64,000 nucleotides of DNA from Borborobacter arsenicus (GCF_003934165.1 NZ_ML133511.1:94023-158022), one strand, 5' to 3'. Shown: positions 10,252-22,730, counted from the stretch's first letter. Made by a program: numbers and translations. Notes: a model not told the origin generated them from the letters alone.

Positions 10252-12468
10252 ATGAAAAAGCCGCGCGCCAGGACCGCGAGCGACGAACCGCCCGCAACGG
10301 TTGCGGCCAGCGAGGTCGAAGCAATCCTGGCTGGCACGCATGGCGATCCGTTTTCCGTGCTTGGCGTCCAGGCAATTCAGGGCCGGCTTGTCGCCCGCTG
10401 CTTCATCCCGCATGCCAAGGAAGTCACCGCTTTCACGCTGGCGGGCAAACCAGCAGGCGAACTGGTCCGCCGCGATGAGGCCGGTTTCTTCGAAGGTCCG
10501 CTTTCGGTGCGCAAGCGCCAGCCGATCAAATACAGGGCACGCAATGCGGGCGGCGAATGGTGGTTGTTCGACCCCTATTCCTTCGGCCCGGTCCTTGGCC
10601 CGATGGACGATTATTTCATCGCGGAAGGCTCGCATCTGCGGCTGTTCGACAAGCTCGGCGCCCATCTGATCGAGCATGAGGGCGTCGCCGGCGCGCATTT
10701 TGCGGTCTGGGCACCCAATGCCCGCCGCGTTTCGGTGGTTGGCGATTTCAACGATTGGGACGGCCGCCGCGATGTGATGCGCCACCGGCGCGATACCGGC
10801 ATCTGGGAGATATTCATCCCCGATATCGACGCAGGTCGTGCCTATAAATTCGAGATAATCGGCCCGAAGGGCGAGAAACTGCCGCTGAAGGCCGACCCCT
10901 TCGCCTTCCGTACCGAATTGCGACCCGCAACCGCGTCCATCACCAGCGCTCCGCTCGCCCATGAATGGGGAGACCAGGAGCATCGGGCCTATTGGCAAAA
11001 TGCCGACGCTCGCCGGGAGGCGATCTCCATCTACGAGGTCCATGCCGGATCATGGCGGCGTCATGCCGATGGCGGCTTTCTCAGTTGGGACGAGCTTGCC
11101 GACGAACTGATCCCTTACGTCTCCGACATGGGCTTCACCCATATCGAGTTCATGCCGATCACCGAACATCCCTATGATCCGTCATGGGGCTACCAGACGA
11201 CCGGGCTTTACGCCCCGACCGCACGCTTCGGCGAACCGGAGGGCTTCGCCCGTTTCATCGACGGCGCACATCGGGCCGGCATCGGCGTCATACTGGATTG
11301 GGTGCCGGCGCATTTTCCGACCGACGAGCACGGGCTGGCGCATTTCGACGGCACCGCGCTTTACGAGCACGCGGACCCGCGCAAAGGCCACCATCCCGAC
11401 TGGAACACGGCGATCTATAATTTCGGCCGCCGCGAGGTTGCATCCTACCTCGTCAACAACGCGCTGTTCTGGGCCGAGAAATACCATCTCGACGGGCTGC
11501 GGGTCGATGCGGTCGCCTCGATGCTTTACCTCGACTATTCGCGCAAGGCGGGCGAATGGCTGCCCAACAAGCATGGCGGCCGCGAGAATCTGGAGGCCGT
11601 GAGCTTTCTGCAGAACATGAACATCGCGGTCTATGGCGCTCATCCCGGCATCATGACGATCGCCGAGGAATCGACCTCATGGCCGAAAGTCTCGCAGCCC
11701 GTGCATGAAGGCGGGCTTGGTTTCGGCTTCAAGTGGAACATGGGCTTCATGAACGACACGCTGCGCTACCTGTCGAAGGAGCCGGTCCACCGCAAGCATC
11801 ACCACAACGAAATCACCTTCGGGCTGGTCTATGCCTTCAGCGAGAATTTCGTGCTGGCGCTTTCCCATGACGAGGTGGTCCACGGCAAGCGCAGCCTGCT
11901 CAACAAGATGGCTGGCGACGACTGGCAGAAATTCGCCACCCTGCGCGCCTATTACGCCTTCATGTGGGGTTATCCCGGCAAGAAGCTGCTGTTCATGGGG
12001 CAGGAATTCGCGCAAGGCGCGGAGTGGAGCGAGGCGCGCCAGCTCGACTGGTATCTGCTCGACCGGCCTGCCCATCGTGGCACACACCGGCTGGTGCGCG
12101 ATCTCAACCATCTCTATCGCGCCCGCCCGGCCCTTCATGCGCGCGACTGCGAACCGGAAGGCTTTTCCTGGCTGATCGTCGATGACAGCGCCAATTCCGT
12201 CTTTGCCTGGCTGCGTATGGCGCCGGGCACCAGGCCGATAGCCGTCGTGTCCAATTTCACGCCGGTGCCGCACGCCAATTACCGCCTGCCCCTGCCAACC
12301 GCCGGCAAATGGCGCGAGATCATCAACACCGATGCGGCCGATTATGGCGGCTCGGGCAAGGGCAATCGCGGCATGATCGAGGCCGTGGCCGGCAGGGATG
12401 GCAGCGTTCACGCGACTTTGGAACTGCCGCCGCTGGCAACGCTTATGCTCGAACCTGCCGAGAAATAG
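10252..12468 (+). CDS. glgB: 1,4-alpha-glucan branching enzyme
   Basis: GH13 transglycosylase that makes alpha-1,6 branches in glycogen. The start at 10252 (MKKPRARTASDEPP) is preferred because GGGAGGAG lies ten bases upstream. A longer form from 10189 adds 21 residues but has no ribosome site. From 10252 the protein has 738 residues: an N1/N2 pair of CBM48-type domains (HFAVWAPNARRVSVVGDFNDWDG about 150-170), then the catalytic barrel with VILDWVPAHFPTD, DGLRVDAVASMLYLDY (nucleophile Asp at about 419), TIAEEST (acid/base Glu) and LSHDEVVHGK. It ends 18 bp before glgC, which has its own strong ribosome site. Confidence 0.95.
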   Translation: MKKPRARTASDEPPATVAASEVEAILAGTHGDPFSVLGVQAIQGRLVARCFIPHAKEVTAFTLAGKPAGELVRRDEAGFFEGPLSVRKRQPIKYRARNAGGEWWLFDPYSFGPVLGPMDDYFIAEGSHLRLFDKLGAHLIEHEGVAGAHFAVWAPNARRVSVVGDFNDWDGRRDVMRHRRDTGIWEIFIPDIDAGRAYKFEIIGPKGEKLPLKADPFAFRTELRPATASITSAPLAHEWGDQEHRAYWQNADARREAISIYEVHAGSWRRHADGGFLSWDELADELIPYVSDMGFTHIEFMPITEHPYDPSWGYQTTGLYAPTARFGEPEGFARFIDGAHRAGIGVILDWVPAHFPTDEHGLAHFDGTALYEHADPRKGHHPDWNTAIYNFGRREVASYLVNNALFWAEKYHLDGLRVDAVASMLYLDYSRKAGEWLPNKHGGRENLEAVSFLQNMNIAVYGAHPGIMTIAEESTSWPKVSQPVHEGGLGFGFKWNMGFMNDTLRYLSKEPVHRKHHHNEITFGLVYAFSENFVLALSHDEVVHGKRSLLNKMAGDDWQKFATLRAYYAFMWGYPGKKLLFMGQEFAQGAEWSEARQLDWYLLDRPAHRGTHRLVRDLNHLYRARPALHARDCEPEGFSWLIVDDSANSVFAWLRMAPGTRPIAVVSNFTPVPHANYRLPLPTAGKWREIINTDAADYGGSGKGNRGMIEAVAGRDGSVHATLELPPLATLMLEPAEK

Positions 12469-12486
12469 GTAACCGGGGAGGAAACC

Positions 12487-13752
12487 ATGCCGGCTTCAAG
12501 AATAACGCAACCGCTGGCGCGTGACGCCATGGCCTATGTGCTGGCAGGCGGGCGCGGCAGCAGGCTGAAGGAGCTGACCGACCGCCGCGCCAAGCCCGCC
12601 GTCTTTTTCGGCGGCAAGACCCGCATCATCGATTTCGCCCTGTCGAACGCCCTGAATTCCGGCATCCGCCGCCTCGGCGTGGCAACTCAATACAAGGCGC
12701 ATTCGCTGATCCGCCATCTGCAGCGGGGCTGGAATTTCCTGCGCCCGGAGCGCAACGAAAGCTTCGACATCCTGCCGGCAAGCCAGCGCGTTTCCGAAAC
12801 CCAGTGGTATGAGGGAACCGCCGACGCCGTCTACCAGAACATCGACATCATCGAGAGTTACAATCCGGAATATATGGTCGTTCTCGCCGGCGACCACATC
12901 TACAAGATGGATTACGAACTGATGCTGCGCCAGCATGTCGAGGCCGGCGCCGATGTCACCATCGGCTGCCTCGAAGTGCCGCGTAAGGATGCTTCCGCCT
13001 TCGGCGTCATGCATGTCGACCAGAAGGACAACATCATATCCTTCATCGAAAAACCGGCCGATCCACCTGGAATTCCAGACAAACCCGACTTTGCGCTGGC
13101 CTCGATGGGCATCTATGTGTTCCGCACCAGATTCCTGATGGAGCAATTGCGCCGCGATGCCGACGACCCCGAATCCAGCCGTGATTTCGGCAACGACATC
13201 ATTCCCCACATCGTGAAGAACGGTAAGGCGGTGGCCCATCGCTTCTCCAAATCCTGCATTCGCTCCAGCGCCGAGAGCGAAGCCTATTGGCGCGATGTCG
13301 GAACCATTGATGCCTATTGGGAGGCCAATATCGACCTGACCGACGTTACCCCGGAACTCGACCTCTATGATCGGGACTGGCCGATCTGGACCTATTCCGA
13401 ACTGAAGCCGCCGGCCAAATTCGTGCATGACGAGGACGGTCGCCGCGGCTCGGCCGTCTCCTCACTTGTCGCCGGCGATTGCATCGTCTCCGGTGCCACC
13501 TTGCGCCACAGCCTGATCTTTGCCGGCGCGCGCATCCATTCCTATGCCTTGCTGGAAGGCGTCGTCATGCTGCCCGACTGCCATGTCGGGCGCAGCGCGC
13601 GGCTCAGGCGCGTCATCCTCGATCATGGCGTGAACATTCCCGAAGGGTTGGTGGTCGGCGAGGATCCGGAACTGGACGCCAAACGCTTCCGCGTCTCGGA
13701 AAAAGGCGTGTGCCTGATCACCCAGCCGATGATCGACAGGCTGGAAGCCTGA
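12487..13752 (+). CDS. glgC: Glucose-1-phosphate adenylyltransferase (ADP-glucose pyrophosphorylase)
   Basis: Makes ADP-glucose from ATP and glucose-1-phosphate, the committed and allosterically controlled step of bacterial glycogen synthesis. The 421 residues start after GGGGAGG. They contain the nucleotide-binding [19 protein letters not shown], the [20 protein letters not shown] stretch, [14 protein letters not shown] with the catalytic Asp, and FIEKPADPP for sugar phosphate binding. A left-handed beta-helix region at the C-terminus ([20 protein letters not shown]) is typical. The arginine-rich N-terminus resembles alphaproteobacterial enzymes activated by fructose-6-phosphate and pyruvate; that regulation is family knowledge. 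The glgA start follows the stop by 3 bp. Confidence 0.96.
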   Translation: MPASRITQPLARDAMAYVLAGGRGSRLKELTDRRAKPAVFFGGKTRIIDFALSNALNSGIRRLGVATQYKAHSLIRHLQRGWNFLRPERNESFDILPASQRVSETQWYEGTADAVYQNIDIIESYNPEYMVVLAGDHIYKMDYELMLRQHVEAGADVTIGCLEVPRKDASAFGVMHVDQKDNIISFIEKPADPPGIPDKPDFALASMGIYVFRTRFLMEQLRRDADDPESSRDFGNDIIPHIVKNGKAVAHRFSKSCIRSSAESEAYWRDVGTIDAYWEANIDLTDVTPELDLYDRDWPIWTYSELKPPAKFVHDEDGRRGSAVSSLVAGDCIVSGATLRHSLIFAGARIHSYALLEGVVMLPDCHVGRSARLRRVILDHGVNIPEGLVVGEDPELDAKRFRVSEKGVCLITQPMIDRLEA

Positions 13753-13755
13753 CGC

Positions 13756-15201
13756 ATGCAGGTCCTTTCCGTTACCCCGGAGATTTTTCCGCTTATCAAA
13801 ACCGGGGGGCTTGCCGATGTCGCCGGCGCGCTGCCCATCGCGCTCGCCCACCAGGGCGTCGCCACCCGCACGCTGCTTCCAGGCTATCCGGTTGTCATGG
13901 CAGCTCTTGCCAAGTCAAAGCCGCTCCTGACCTATCAAAACCTCCACGGCGGAAAGGCGTCTCTTCGCCCAGCGTCGGTTTCGGATCTGGACCTGCTCGT
14001 GCTCGACGCGCCGCATCTGTTTGAGCGCTCGGGAGGCCCTTATGGCGATGCCAGCGGCGCAGACTGGGCAGACAATTGGCGGCGCTTCGCCGCGCTCGGC
14101 CAGGTCGGCGCCGACATCGCCGCCGGTGCCCTGCCCGGCTATGTGCCCGATCTGGTGCATGCGCATGACTGGCAGGCAGCGATGACGCTTGCCTATATGC
14201 GCTACGGCAAGGCAGCCAGCATGCCTTCCGTCATGACGGTCCACAATCTCGCCTTCCAGGGCCGCTTCCCGGCGACGATCTTTCCCGAACTCGGCCTGCC
14301 CGACAGCGCCATGACGCTCGACGGCGTGGAATATTATGGCGGCGTCGGCTTTCTCAAGGCCGGCCTGCAGGCGGCTTCGGCAATCACCACGGTCAGCCCG
14401 ACCTATGCGCAGGAAATCCGCACGCCTGCCTTCGGCATGGGGCTCGACGGACTGATCAATCTGCGCGCTGCCGATCTTGCCGGCATCGTCAACGGCATCG
14501 ATGTGGACATCTGGAATCCAGCGACCGACCGTCATCTTGCCGCCAACTTCTCCGCCAAAACCCTCAAGCCTCGCGCCATCAACAAGCGGGCGGTGGAGGA
14601 GCGCTTTCAACTGGACCATGACAGCGGCCCCGTTTTCTGCGTCGTCAGCCGCCTCACCTGGCAGAAGGGAATGGACATACTGAACTCGATCCTCGACGAG
14701 GCCGTTGCTGCCGGTGCCCGGTTCGCCATTCTTGGTGCAGGCGATGCCGCACTGGAAGGCGCGCTGCTGGCGGCGGCTGCCCGCCATCGCGGTCGCGTCG
14801 GCACCGTCATCGGCTATGACGAGCAACTCTCCCACCTGATGCAGGGCGGCTGCGATGCCATCGTCATTCCCTCGCGCTTCGAGCCCTGCGGGCTGACGCA
14901 GCTTTACGGCTTGCGCTATGGCTGCGTGCCGATCGTCGCGCGCACCGGCGGCCTTGCCGACACCATCATCGACGCCAACGAGGCGGCGCTGTCTGCTGCA
15001 GTGGCAAGCGGCTTCCAGTTCGCACCCGAAAATGGCGATGCATTCCTTCATGCCATCCGCCGGGCCATCGCCGCCTATGCCGAGCGCCCGACATGGGCGG
15101 CCCTCCAGCGGCAAGGCATGAAATCCGACCTGTCGTGGGAGCGAAGCGCTGAAAAATACGTTCAGCTCTACCGATCGCTGATTATGAAAAAGGCTGCATG
15201 A
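13756..15201 (+). CDS. glgA: Glycogen synthase (ADP-glucose type)
   Basis: GT5 glycosyltransferase that adds glucose from ADP-glucose to growing alpha-1,4-glucan. The KTGGL motif that binds ADP-glucose is at residues 15-19, preceded by the [11 protein letters not shown] beta strand of the N-terminal Rossmann half. [10 protein letters not shown] and [11 protein letters not shown] follow. The C-terminal half has [12 protein letters not shown] and [20 protein letters not shown] with the catalytic Glu. Its 481 residues are normal for the family. It lies 3 bp after glgC and 3 bp before pgm, so translational coupling is likely. Confidence 0.96.
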   Translation: MQVLSVTPEIFPLIKTGGLADVAGALPIALAHQGVATRTLLPGYPVVMAALAKSKPLLTYQNLHGGKASLRPASVSDLDLLVLDAPHLFERSGGPYGDASGADWADNWRRFAALGQVGADIAAGALPGYVPDLVHAHDWQAAMTLAYMRYGKAASMPSVMTVHNLAFQGRFPATIFPELGLPDSAMTLDGVEYYGGVGFLKAGLQAASAITTVSPTYAQEIRTPAFGMGLDGLINLRAADLAGIVNGIDVDIWNPATDRHLAANFSAKTLKPRAINKRAVEERFQLDHDSGPVFCVVSRLTWQKGMDILNSILDEAVAAGARFAILGAGDAALEGALLAAAARHRGRVGTVIGYDEQLSHLMQGGCDAIVIPSRFEPCGLTQLYGLRYGCVPIVARTGGLADTIIDANEAALSAAVASGFQFAPENGDAFLHAIRRAIAAYAERPTWAALQRQGMKSDLSWERSAEKYVQLYRSLIMKKAA

Positions 15202-16832
<1,631 letters not shown>

Positions 16833-16833
<1 letters not shown>

Positions 16834-18830
16834 TGAAATCGCGCGAGCGGACTTACGCCAGGCCGCGTTTCGGGGCGGCGGTCACATCGGGCGGAGTGCG
16901 CTTTTCGGTCTGGTCGGGTGCCGCGCGGCAGGTCTGGGTGTCGCTGTTTTCCGGCGAAAGGGAGACTGCGCGGCTGGAGCTTGAACCGCAGGGCGAAGGC
17001 GTGTTCGCATTGCAGGTGCCCGGACTCGCTGCTGGCACCCGCTACGGTTTTCGCGCCGGTGGCGACTATGCGCCCGAGCGCGGGCTGTGGTTCGATCCCG
17101 GCAAGCTGCTGATGGACCCCTATGCGGTCGCGATCAACCGGCCCTATCAGTTCTCGCCCCAGCTTGCCGCAAGGCGTGGCGAAGGCCCCGACACTGCCGC
17201 GTTGATGCCCAGGGCGATCGTTACCGAACTGCCGGAGCCCCTGCCCGCCTCCCCGCCGCTGTTCCGGCCGGGCGGCTTGATCTACGAAGTGCCCGTGCGC
17301 GCCTTCACCATGCGCCATCCCGACATCCCCGACGCGCAGCGCGGCACCATCGCGGCATTGACCCATCCGGCCATCATCGAGCATCTGCAAAAGCTCGGAG
17401 TTGATGCTGTGGAACTGATGCCGGTAACGGCCTGGATCGACGAGCGCCATTTGGCGCCGCTCGGCCTGCGCAATGCCTGGGGCTACAATCCCGTCTCCTT
17501 CATGGCGCTCGACCCGCGCCTCGCGCCGGGCGGCATCGCCGAATTGCGCGAAACGGTGGCAGCACTCCGCCACGCCGGCATCGGCGTCATTCTCGATCTT
17601 GTCTTCAACCACACCGGCGAGAGCGATGAATTCGGTCCGACCCTGTGCCTGCGTGGCCTCGACGCGCAGGCCTATTTCCGGCACGACCGAGCGGGAAAGC
17701 TCGTCAACGACACCGGCACCGGCAACACGATCGCCTGCGACCGGCCGATCATACGCGAAATGATCCTCGACACGCTCCGCCATTTCACCCGCCATGCCGG
17801 CGTCGACGGATTCCGCTTCGATCTGGCGCCAGTGCTGGGTCGCGGCGAATACGGCTTCGACGGCAATGCCGACCTGTTTCGTGAAATCCGCGAGGATGCC
17901 GAACTTGGCGACCGCGTGCTGATCGCCGAGCCATGGGACATCGGGCCGGGTGGCTACCAGCTCGGGCATTTCGCCCCGCCCTTCCTGGAGTGGAACGACC
18001 GCTATCGCGACGATATCCGCCGTTTCTGGCGCGGCGACGAAGGCATGGTCGGCCGGGTGGCGACCCGGCTTGCCGGCTCCTCGGAGATCTTTTCCGGGGC
18101 ACGGACCCGCAGCGTCAACTTCATCGCCGCCCATGACGGCATGACCCTTGCCGATCTCGTCGCCTATGAGCACAAGCACAATGACGTCAATGGCGAACAA
18201 AATCGCGACGGGCACGACGAGAACCTGTCATGGAACAATGGTGTCGAAGGCAAGACGTCCAACCAGGAGGTCATCGCCCGGCGCCACCGCGATGTCCGTG
18301 CGCTGCTGGCAACGCTGTTTGCCTCGCGCGGCACCATCATGCTGACGGCTGGCGACGAATTCGGACGCACGCAAGGCGGCAACAACAATGCCTATGCGCA
18401 GGACAATGATTTGACTTGGCTGGACTGGGCTGGCCGTGACATCGCGCTTGAAGAAGCGGTGGCAGCGCTGTCGGCCCTGCGCAAATCCGTTCCCTCGCTC
18501 GGCGAGGTCGATTTCCTCACCGGCGAGGCCTCGCCTGCGCATGGGCTACCCGATGTCGAATGGCTCTCTGAAAACGGGCAACCACTCACCGAATCTGATT
18601 GGAACGATCCGGCGCGCCGGCGCTTGACCATGATGCTCGACGGTAAAGACGGGACGCGATTGGCGGTGCTGATCAATGCCGATCGCCGCGCCTCGACCTT
18701 CTCCCTGCCCGCCAGCGACGGCATGCGCTGGCATATGGTTTGGGGCGAGAACGGCGAACAGGCACACGAGGCTGGAGCTTTTCTGCTGGCCGGCAGAAGC
18801 GTGGTCTTCGCCCGTGAGAAAGACATGTGA
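16833..18830 (+). CDS. glgX: Glycogen debranching enzyme (GlgX-type, GH13)
   Basis: Hydrolyses the alpha-1,6 bonds of phosphorylase limit branches, releasing malto-oligosaccharides. The 665 residues carry an N-terminal CBM48-like domain (VRFSVWSGAARQVWVSLFSG) and a GH13 barrel with VILDLVFNHTGESDE, DGFRFDLAPVLGR (nucleophile Asp), VLIAEPWDIGPGGYQLGHF (acid/base Glu) and AAHDGMTLADLVAY. The SWNNGVEGKTSN and MLTAGDEFGRTQGGNNNAYAQDN segments are GlgX/isoamylase signatures. Its presence next to glgP allows complete glycogen breakdown from one transcript. The neighbouring GH13 gene starts 19 bp downstream. Confidence 0.92.
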
Positions 18831-18849
18831 CAAGCGGAAGGATTGCAAA

Positions 18850-20481
18850 ATGACGGATGCGAACAACGCCGACTGGTGGCGCGGCTGCGTCATCTATCAG
18901 GTCTATCCGCGCTCATTTCAGGACACGACCGGAAACGGCATCGGCGATCTGAACGGCATTTCGCAAAGGCTCAGGCACATCGCCTCGCTCGGCGTCGATG
19001 CGATCTGGCTGTCGCCCTTCTTCAAATCGCCCATGGCCGATATGGGCTATGACGTTTCGGACTACTGCGAAGTCGATCCGCTATTCGGCACGATCGAGGA
19101 TTTCGACATGCTCATCGCCGAAGCCCATCGCCTCGGCCTGAAGGTCATGATCGACCAGGTGCTGTCGCATTCGTCCGACCGGCACCCCTGGTTCGTTCAG
19201 AGCCGGGCAAGCCGCGACAATGCCAGGGCCGATTGGTATGTCTGGGCCGACCCCAAACCGGATGGCAACCCGCCCAACAACTGGCTCTCCATCTTCGGCG
19301 GCTCGGCCTGGGAGTGGGATTCCTTGCGCCGGCAATATTACCTGCACAATTTCCTCGCCTCGCAGCCAGACCTCAACTTCCACAATCCCGACGTCCAGGA
19401 TGCTCTTCTGGAGACCGTGCGCTTCTGGCTGGAGCGCGGCGTCGATGGCTTCCGGCTCGATACGGTGAATTTTTACGTCCACGACAAGCAGTTGCGCGAC
19501 AACCCGCCGATGCCTCCGGGTGCTGCCAACGACATTCCCGACACCAATCCCTATGGCTATCAGGAGCATCTCTACGACAAGACGCAGAAGGAAAATCTGG
19601 ATTTCCTGAAGCGCTTCCGGGCCCTGCTCGACGAATATGGCGCGCGCACATCGGTGGGCGAAGTCGGCGACGGCACGCGCTCGCTGCAGACCGTCGCGAC
19701 CTATACCGAAGGCGCCGACAGGCTGCATATGTGCTACACATTCGACCTGCTGGGGCCTGAGTTTTCGGCCGCCCATGTGCGCAAAAGCGTCGAGGCCTTC
19801 GAGGAGGCGGTCAAGGACGGCTGGATCTGCTGGGCCTTCTCCAACCATGATGTCGTGCGTCACGTCTCGCGCTGGACGAAGCCCGGCAGCGACACAGGGC
19901 AGACTGCGAGATTCGCCGTTACACTGCTGTCCTGCCTGCGCGGCTCGATCTGCCTCTACCAGGGCGAAGAGCTTGGCTTCGAGGAGGCCGACATCGCCTT
20001 CGAGGATTTGCGCGACCCCTATGGCATTCGCTTCTGGCCGGGCTTCAAGGGCCGCGACGGTTGCCGAACACCGATGGCCTGGCAGGCGCAGGCGCTCAAT
20101 GCCGGCTTTTCTGCCGCCAAGCCCTGGCTGCCGGTGCAGGAAAGCCATCGCCGACGCGCCGCCGATATTCAGGAGGCCGATCCTCGGTCGGTGCTCGCCC
20201 ATTACCGCGAGGTGCTGGCCTTCCGGAAGGCTCAGCCCGCGCTCGTCACTGGCTCGGTCAGCTTCCTCGACGCAGGTAAGGACATGCTCGCTTTCCTGCG
20301 CAAGACTGCGAATGAAAAGCTGCTGTGCCTGTTCAATTTCGCCGACGAACCGACGCAATGGCAGGCTCCGGCGGGGCTTGGCTCCGTAACCTCGCTCAGC
20401 CTGCCGAGCTTCGGCGCAACGATGGTGGGCAACGTCGTATCGCTGCCGGGACTGTCGACCTTTGTCGGGCAGTTCGAATAA
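18850..20481 (+). CDS. GH13 alpha-glucosidase (oligo-1,6-glucosidase / maltodextrin glucosidase-like)
   Basis: Cytoplasmic exo-acting glucosidase of the oligosaccharide-hydrolysing GH13 group. The start at 18850 (MTDANNADWWRGCVIYQVYP) has GGAAGGA nine bases upstream; the frame extends into glgX but that part is not credible. The 543 residues include YPRSFQDTTGNGIGDLNGI, DAIWLSPFFKSPMADMGYDV, DGFRLDTVNFYVHD (nucleophile Asp), TSVGEVGDG (acid/base Glu) and FSNHDVVRHVSRW. No signal peptide is visible, so it would act on imported or internally generated malto-oligosaccharides, including those freed by GlgX. Fine substrate choice (alpha-1,4, alpha-1,6 or trehalose/sucrose) is not determinable here. 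Confidence 0.85.
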   Translation: MTDANNADWWRGCVIYQVYPRSFQDTTGNGIGDLNGISQRLRHIASLGVDAIWLSPFFKSPMADMGYDVSDYCEVDPLFGTIEDFDMLIAEAHRLGLKVMIDQVLSHSSDRHPWFVQSRASRDNARADWYVWADPKPDGNPPNNWLSIFGGSAWEWDSLRRQYYLHNFLASQPDLNFHNPDVQDALLETVRFWLERGVDGFRLDTVNFYVHDKQLRDNPPMPPGAANDIPDTNPYGYQEHLYDKTQKENLDFLKRFRALLDEYGARTSVGEVGDGTRSLQTVATYTEGADRLHMCYTFDLLGPEFSAAHVRKSVEAFEEAVKDGWICWAFSNHDVVRHVSRWTKPGSDTGQTARFAVTLLSCLRGSICLYQGEELGFEEADIAFEDLRDPYGIRFWPGFKGRDGCRTPMAWQAQALNAGFSAAKPWLPVQESHRRRAADIQEADPRSVLAHYREVLAFRKAQPALVTGSVSFLDAGKDMLAFLRKTANEKLLCLFNFADEPTQWQAPAGLGSVTSLSLPSFGATMVGNVVSLPGLSTFVGQFE

Positions 20482-20483
20482 GC

Positions 20484-22197
20484 CTACTGCACCAACGGAT
20501 TGCCCGCAACTTGCCCCGGTCACCCGGACATCGGCTTCGCCAAGATGAATGCCGAGCGCGGTGAGCACATTGTAAAGAAGCGTATCGACCGTCGCGCTCA
20601 CCGGCTCCAGAGCCACCTTCAGCGCCGGCAGCAGGATATTGCCCAGACCAAGCAGGTCGAGCCCGAGAACCTCTACCTTCAGCGCACCCGGAGTGCCGAT
20701 CAGCGACCTGATCAGCGATTGCGTGATGTTTTGCGTCGATACGGTCTTGACCGCGCGCGCATCGATGTCGGACTGGCGGAATTCCAGATTGCTGTAAGCC
20801 ACGTTCGAACTGGTGACTGCGACTTGCGCCGTAACCCGCACGGCGGGAAGCCTCGCGATCTCCGCACGTCCGTTCGGCAGCGGCGTATTGCGGAAGGTGC
20901 TGGAGGTGATGTCGGCTATGCGCAGTTCGAAGATGCCGGGCCGGGCTGCAACGGAAACGGTGGGCTTTCCTGCCCGGCATGAAATGTCGGCAAGCTTGGC
21001 TTCGGCGAAAGCCACTTCCGCATAGATCGGCAGCCTTATTTCGACGATGTCGAGCACCGGAAGAACCTTCAAGCCAAGCCTGGTTTCGAGGAAAAGCCGT
21101 GTCTGGGCCGTACGCACCACGGTACCGTTCTCGCCAAGCGCAAACCACGGTGTAGATTGCGGCGGCTCGCCGATGGCAAGCGCAAGTTTCGTGGTCAGCA
21201 GGCCGGGCACACTTGCCCCGAGATCGACTTCCACCTGCCTGTCGCCATTCGCCAGGGCCGCGCCGGCGGTCAGCACCTCCATCAGGCTTGTCCTTGCCGC
21301 CAACCCGCGCGGATGGCTACCAATGGCCAAGGCGCCCGTCGAGCCGAGGTCGAAAAGCTTCGAAAGTGGTATCCTCACGTCACCGGCCTGATTGGCAATC
21401 GCCTGGACCGCCAGCCTGGCTTGCGGATCGATACCCGGCACCGATGCCATTGCCGCGGCGATCTGGCCGATCGTGGCGCTCGCATCGAGCACGTCGTTAT
21501 AAGTGCCGCCGGTAAGGCTGAGGCGTGTGGCGAGCGCATCGAAAAAATCGAACAGTTTCACATCCGCCTTGATCAACGCCTCGTAGTCCATGACGCTCAG
21601 CGAAAGGCTGCCGCCGACAAGCCCGCCCAGCACGCCGTTCAATATGCCGTCATGCACGCTCGCAAGTCGCGAGCCGATCGAAAACGCCGCCTGTGCCGAA
21701 AGGCTTGCCACGCCCTGCGCCGAAATGACCGGAGGATCGATCAGCGAACTGGCGAAATAGCGTGTGCCCAGCCTGCGCAAAGTTACCTTGACCGCATTGT
21801 AGGGCTGTGCCCCGGCCTTGAAGCGTTCACCGACATCTGTTGCCAAGGACGCGATGTAGCGTCCCGGCGTGACGGAAACGGTGGGACCCTCTACCCTCGG
21901 ATCGAAATCGTCGCCGCGAGCGATGGTGACGCCGTTCATGCCGTTGTCGCCAAGCGTCGTCAGCACGGCGGTTTCTGCCTTGGCAAGATTGGCCGCCGCC
22001 GTAATTGCCGCGAGATCGGCCAGCGCCTGCGTTTCGCGCTTTTCGGTGTAGAGCGAGGCTTCATCGACGGCGATGGCGGCAAGAACGATCGCCACCGGCA
22101 TGCTCATGGCCGTCATGATTGCAATATTTCCGGAAACGCTACGGCGGAACCCCCCCGCCCGCGCTGCCAGGAATCCAATCAGGCCGTGTGCCATCAT
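20484..22197 (-). CDS. TadG-like Flp pilus-associated protein, with probable 3' frameshift
   Basis: The N-terminus (SVSGNIAIMTAMSMPVAIVL, then AAIAVDEASLYTEKRETQAL) is the TadE/TadG-type leader: a hydrophobic segment followed by a polar helix. The roughly 550-residue body would be exported or membrane anchored. The start at 22197 overlaps the stop of the TadE gene (ATGA). In the sequence as given the frame does not stop at the gene end but runs on to 19081, entirely antisense to the glucosidase gene. Shifting one base at 20502-20505 gives an ending ASCG-NPLVQ followed by TAG at 20484-20486, which matches the usual short hydrophobic ending of these proteins. I therefore place the end at 20484 and regard the extension as artefact or damage. 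No tadA, tadB or tadC gene is nearby. Confidence 0.65.
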
Positions 22198-22634
22198 ATG
22201 CCTCCGATCCGTATCGTTGACTGGCGCGTGATTGTCATGCCGGGCAGCGGCAGACCGTCGAGCAGGTTCCAGATCGGCAGCGTGCGCGCATCATAGCGGA
22301 TCGCCACGACGAACTGGTTGTCGTCATCAGCGCTGCCATAGGTGTGGGCCACGATGTTGTGCGGATCGACAAACGGATAGCCGCCGGCATTGCGATTGAT
22401 GAAATCTGCGGCAAGCGCGCTGCGCTCGGCTTCGCCCAGTCCCGCGATTGCCGTGCGGGCAGCATCGGCCGCAATCTGCTGAACGGAATGGCTGGCCCCG
22501 AAATAGATGCCATAGGCGGTCATGCCAAAAAAGAACATGAGGAACAGCGGCGCAACGAACGCGAACTCGATCGCCGAGGTTCCGGCGCGGTTTTGCCAGA
22601 TCCGATAACGGGGGCCTCTCAAAAGTTCGGACAT
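22194..22634 (-). CDS. TadE-like pilus assembly pseudopilin
   Basis: Small single-pass membrane protein of the TadE family, associated with Flp-type pilus or surface-structure assembly. After a short basic N-terminus (RGPRYRIWQNRAG) it has TSAIEFAFVAPLFLMFFFGM, the classic TadE segment with the Glu near the start of the hydrophobic stretch as in a prepilin cleavage site. The preferred start at 22634 has AGGTGA four bases upstream and gives 146 residues; ATGs at 22649 and 22658 are alternatives. It is the first gene of a two-gene leftward unit with the TadG-like gene. The rest of the Tad machinery must be encoded elsewhere, or these two genes serve another envelope role. Confidence 0.75.
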   Translation of the reverse strand: MSELLRGPRYRIWQNRAGTSAIEFAFVAPLFLMFFFGMTAYGIYFGASHSVQQIAADAARTAIAGLGEAERSALAADFINRNAGGYPFVDPHNIVAHTYGSADDDNQFVVAIRYDARTLPIWNLLDGLPLPGMTITRQSTIRIGGI

Positions 22635-22659
22635 CTTGTCACCTGCCATGCCATACAAC

Positions 22660-22730
22660 CCTGCGGTGCGTTGCTCTACTCTGTAACTTTAAATTGTATA
22701 ATAAATCCCTAAACACTACCGCAGATTGAA
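22660..22730. promoter_or_regulatory. AT-rich divergent promoter region between tadE-like gene and oppA
   Basis: The 307-bp gap between the divergent tadE-like gene and oppA contains a distinctly AT-rich patch. It includes a perfect TATAAT at 22697-22702 on the plus strand, within TTTAAATTGTATAATAAATC. A TTGCTC lies 20 bases upstream, a longer spacer than ideal. On the minus strand the same patch reads TTATTATAC and could serve tadE. The remaining 240 bp before the oppA start shows GGGAGAGAG as the oppA ribosome site and no other gene I can support. Promoter use is inferred from composition only. Confidence 0.35.

Noticed and set aside
19081-20483. C-terminal extension of the TadG-like reading frame
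   Set aside because: Entirely antisense to the GH13 gene and without recognisable sequence; better explained by a one-base frameshift just before the true stop.
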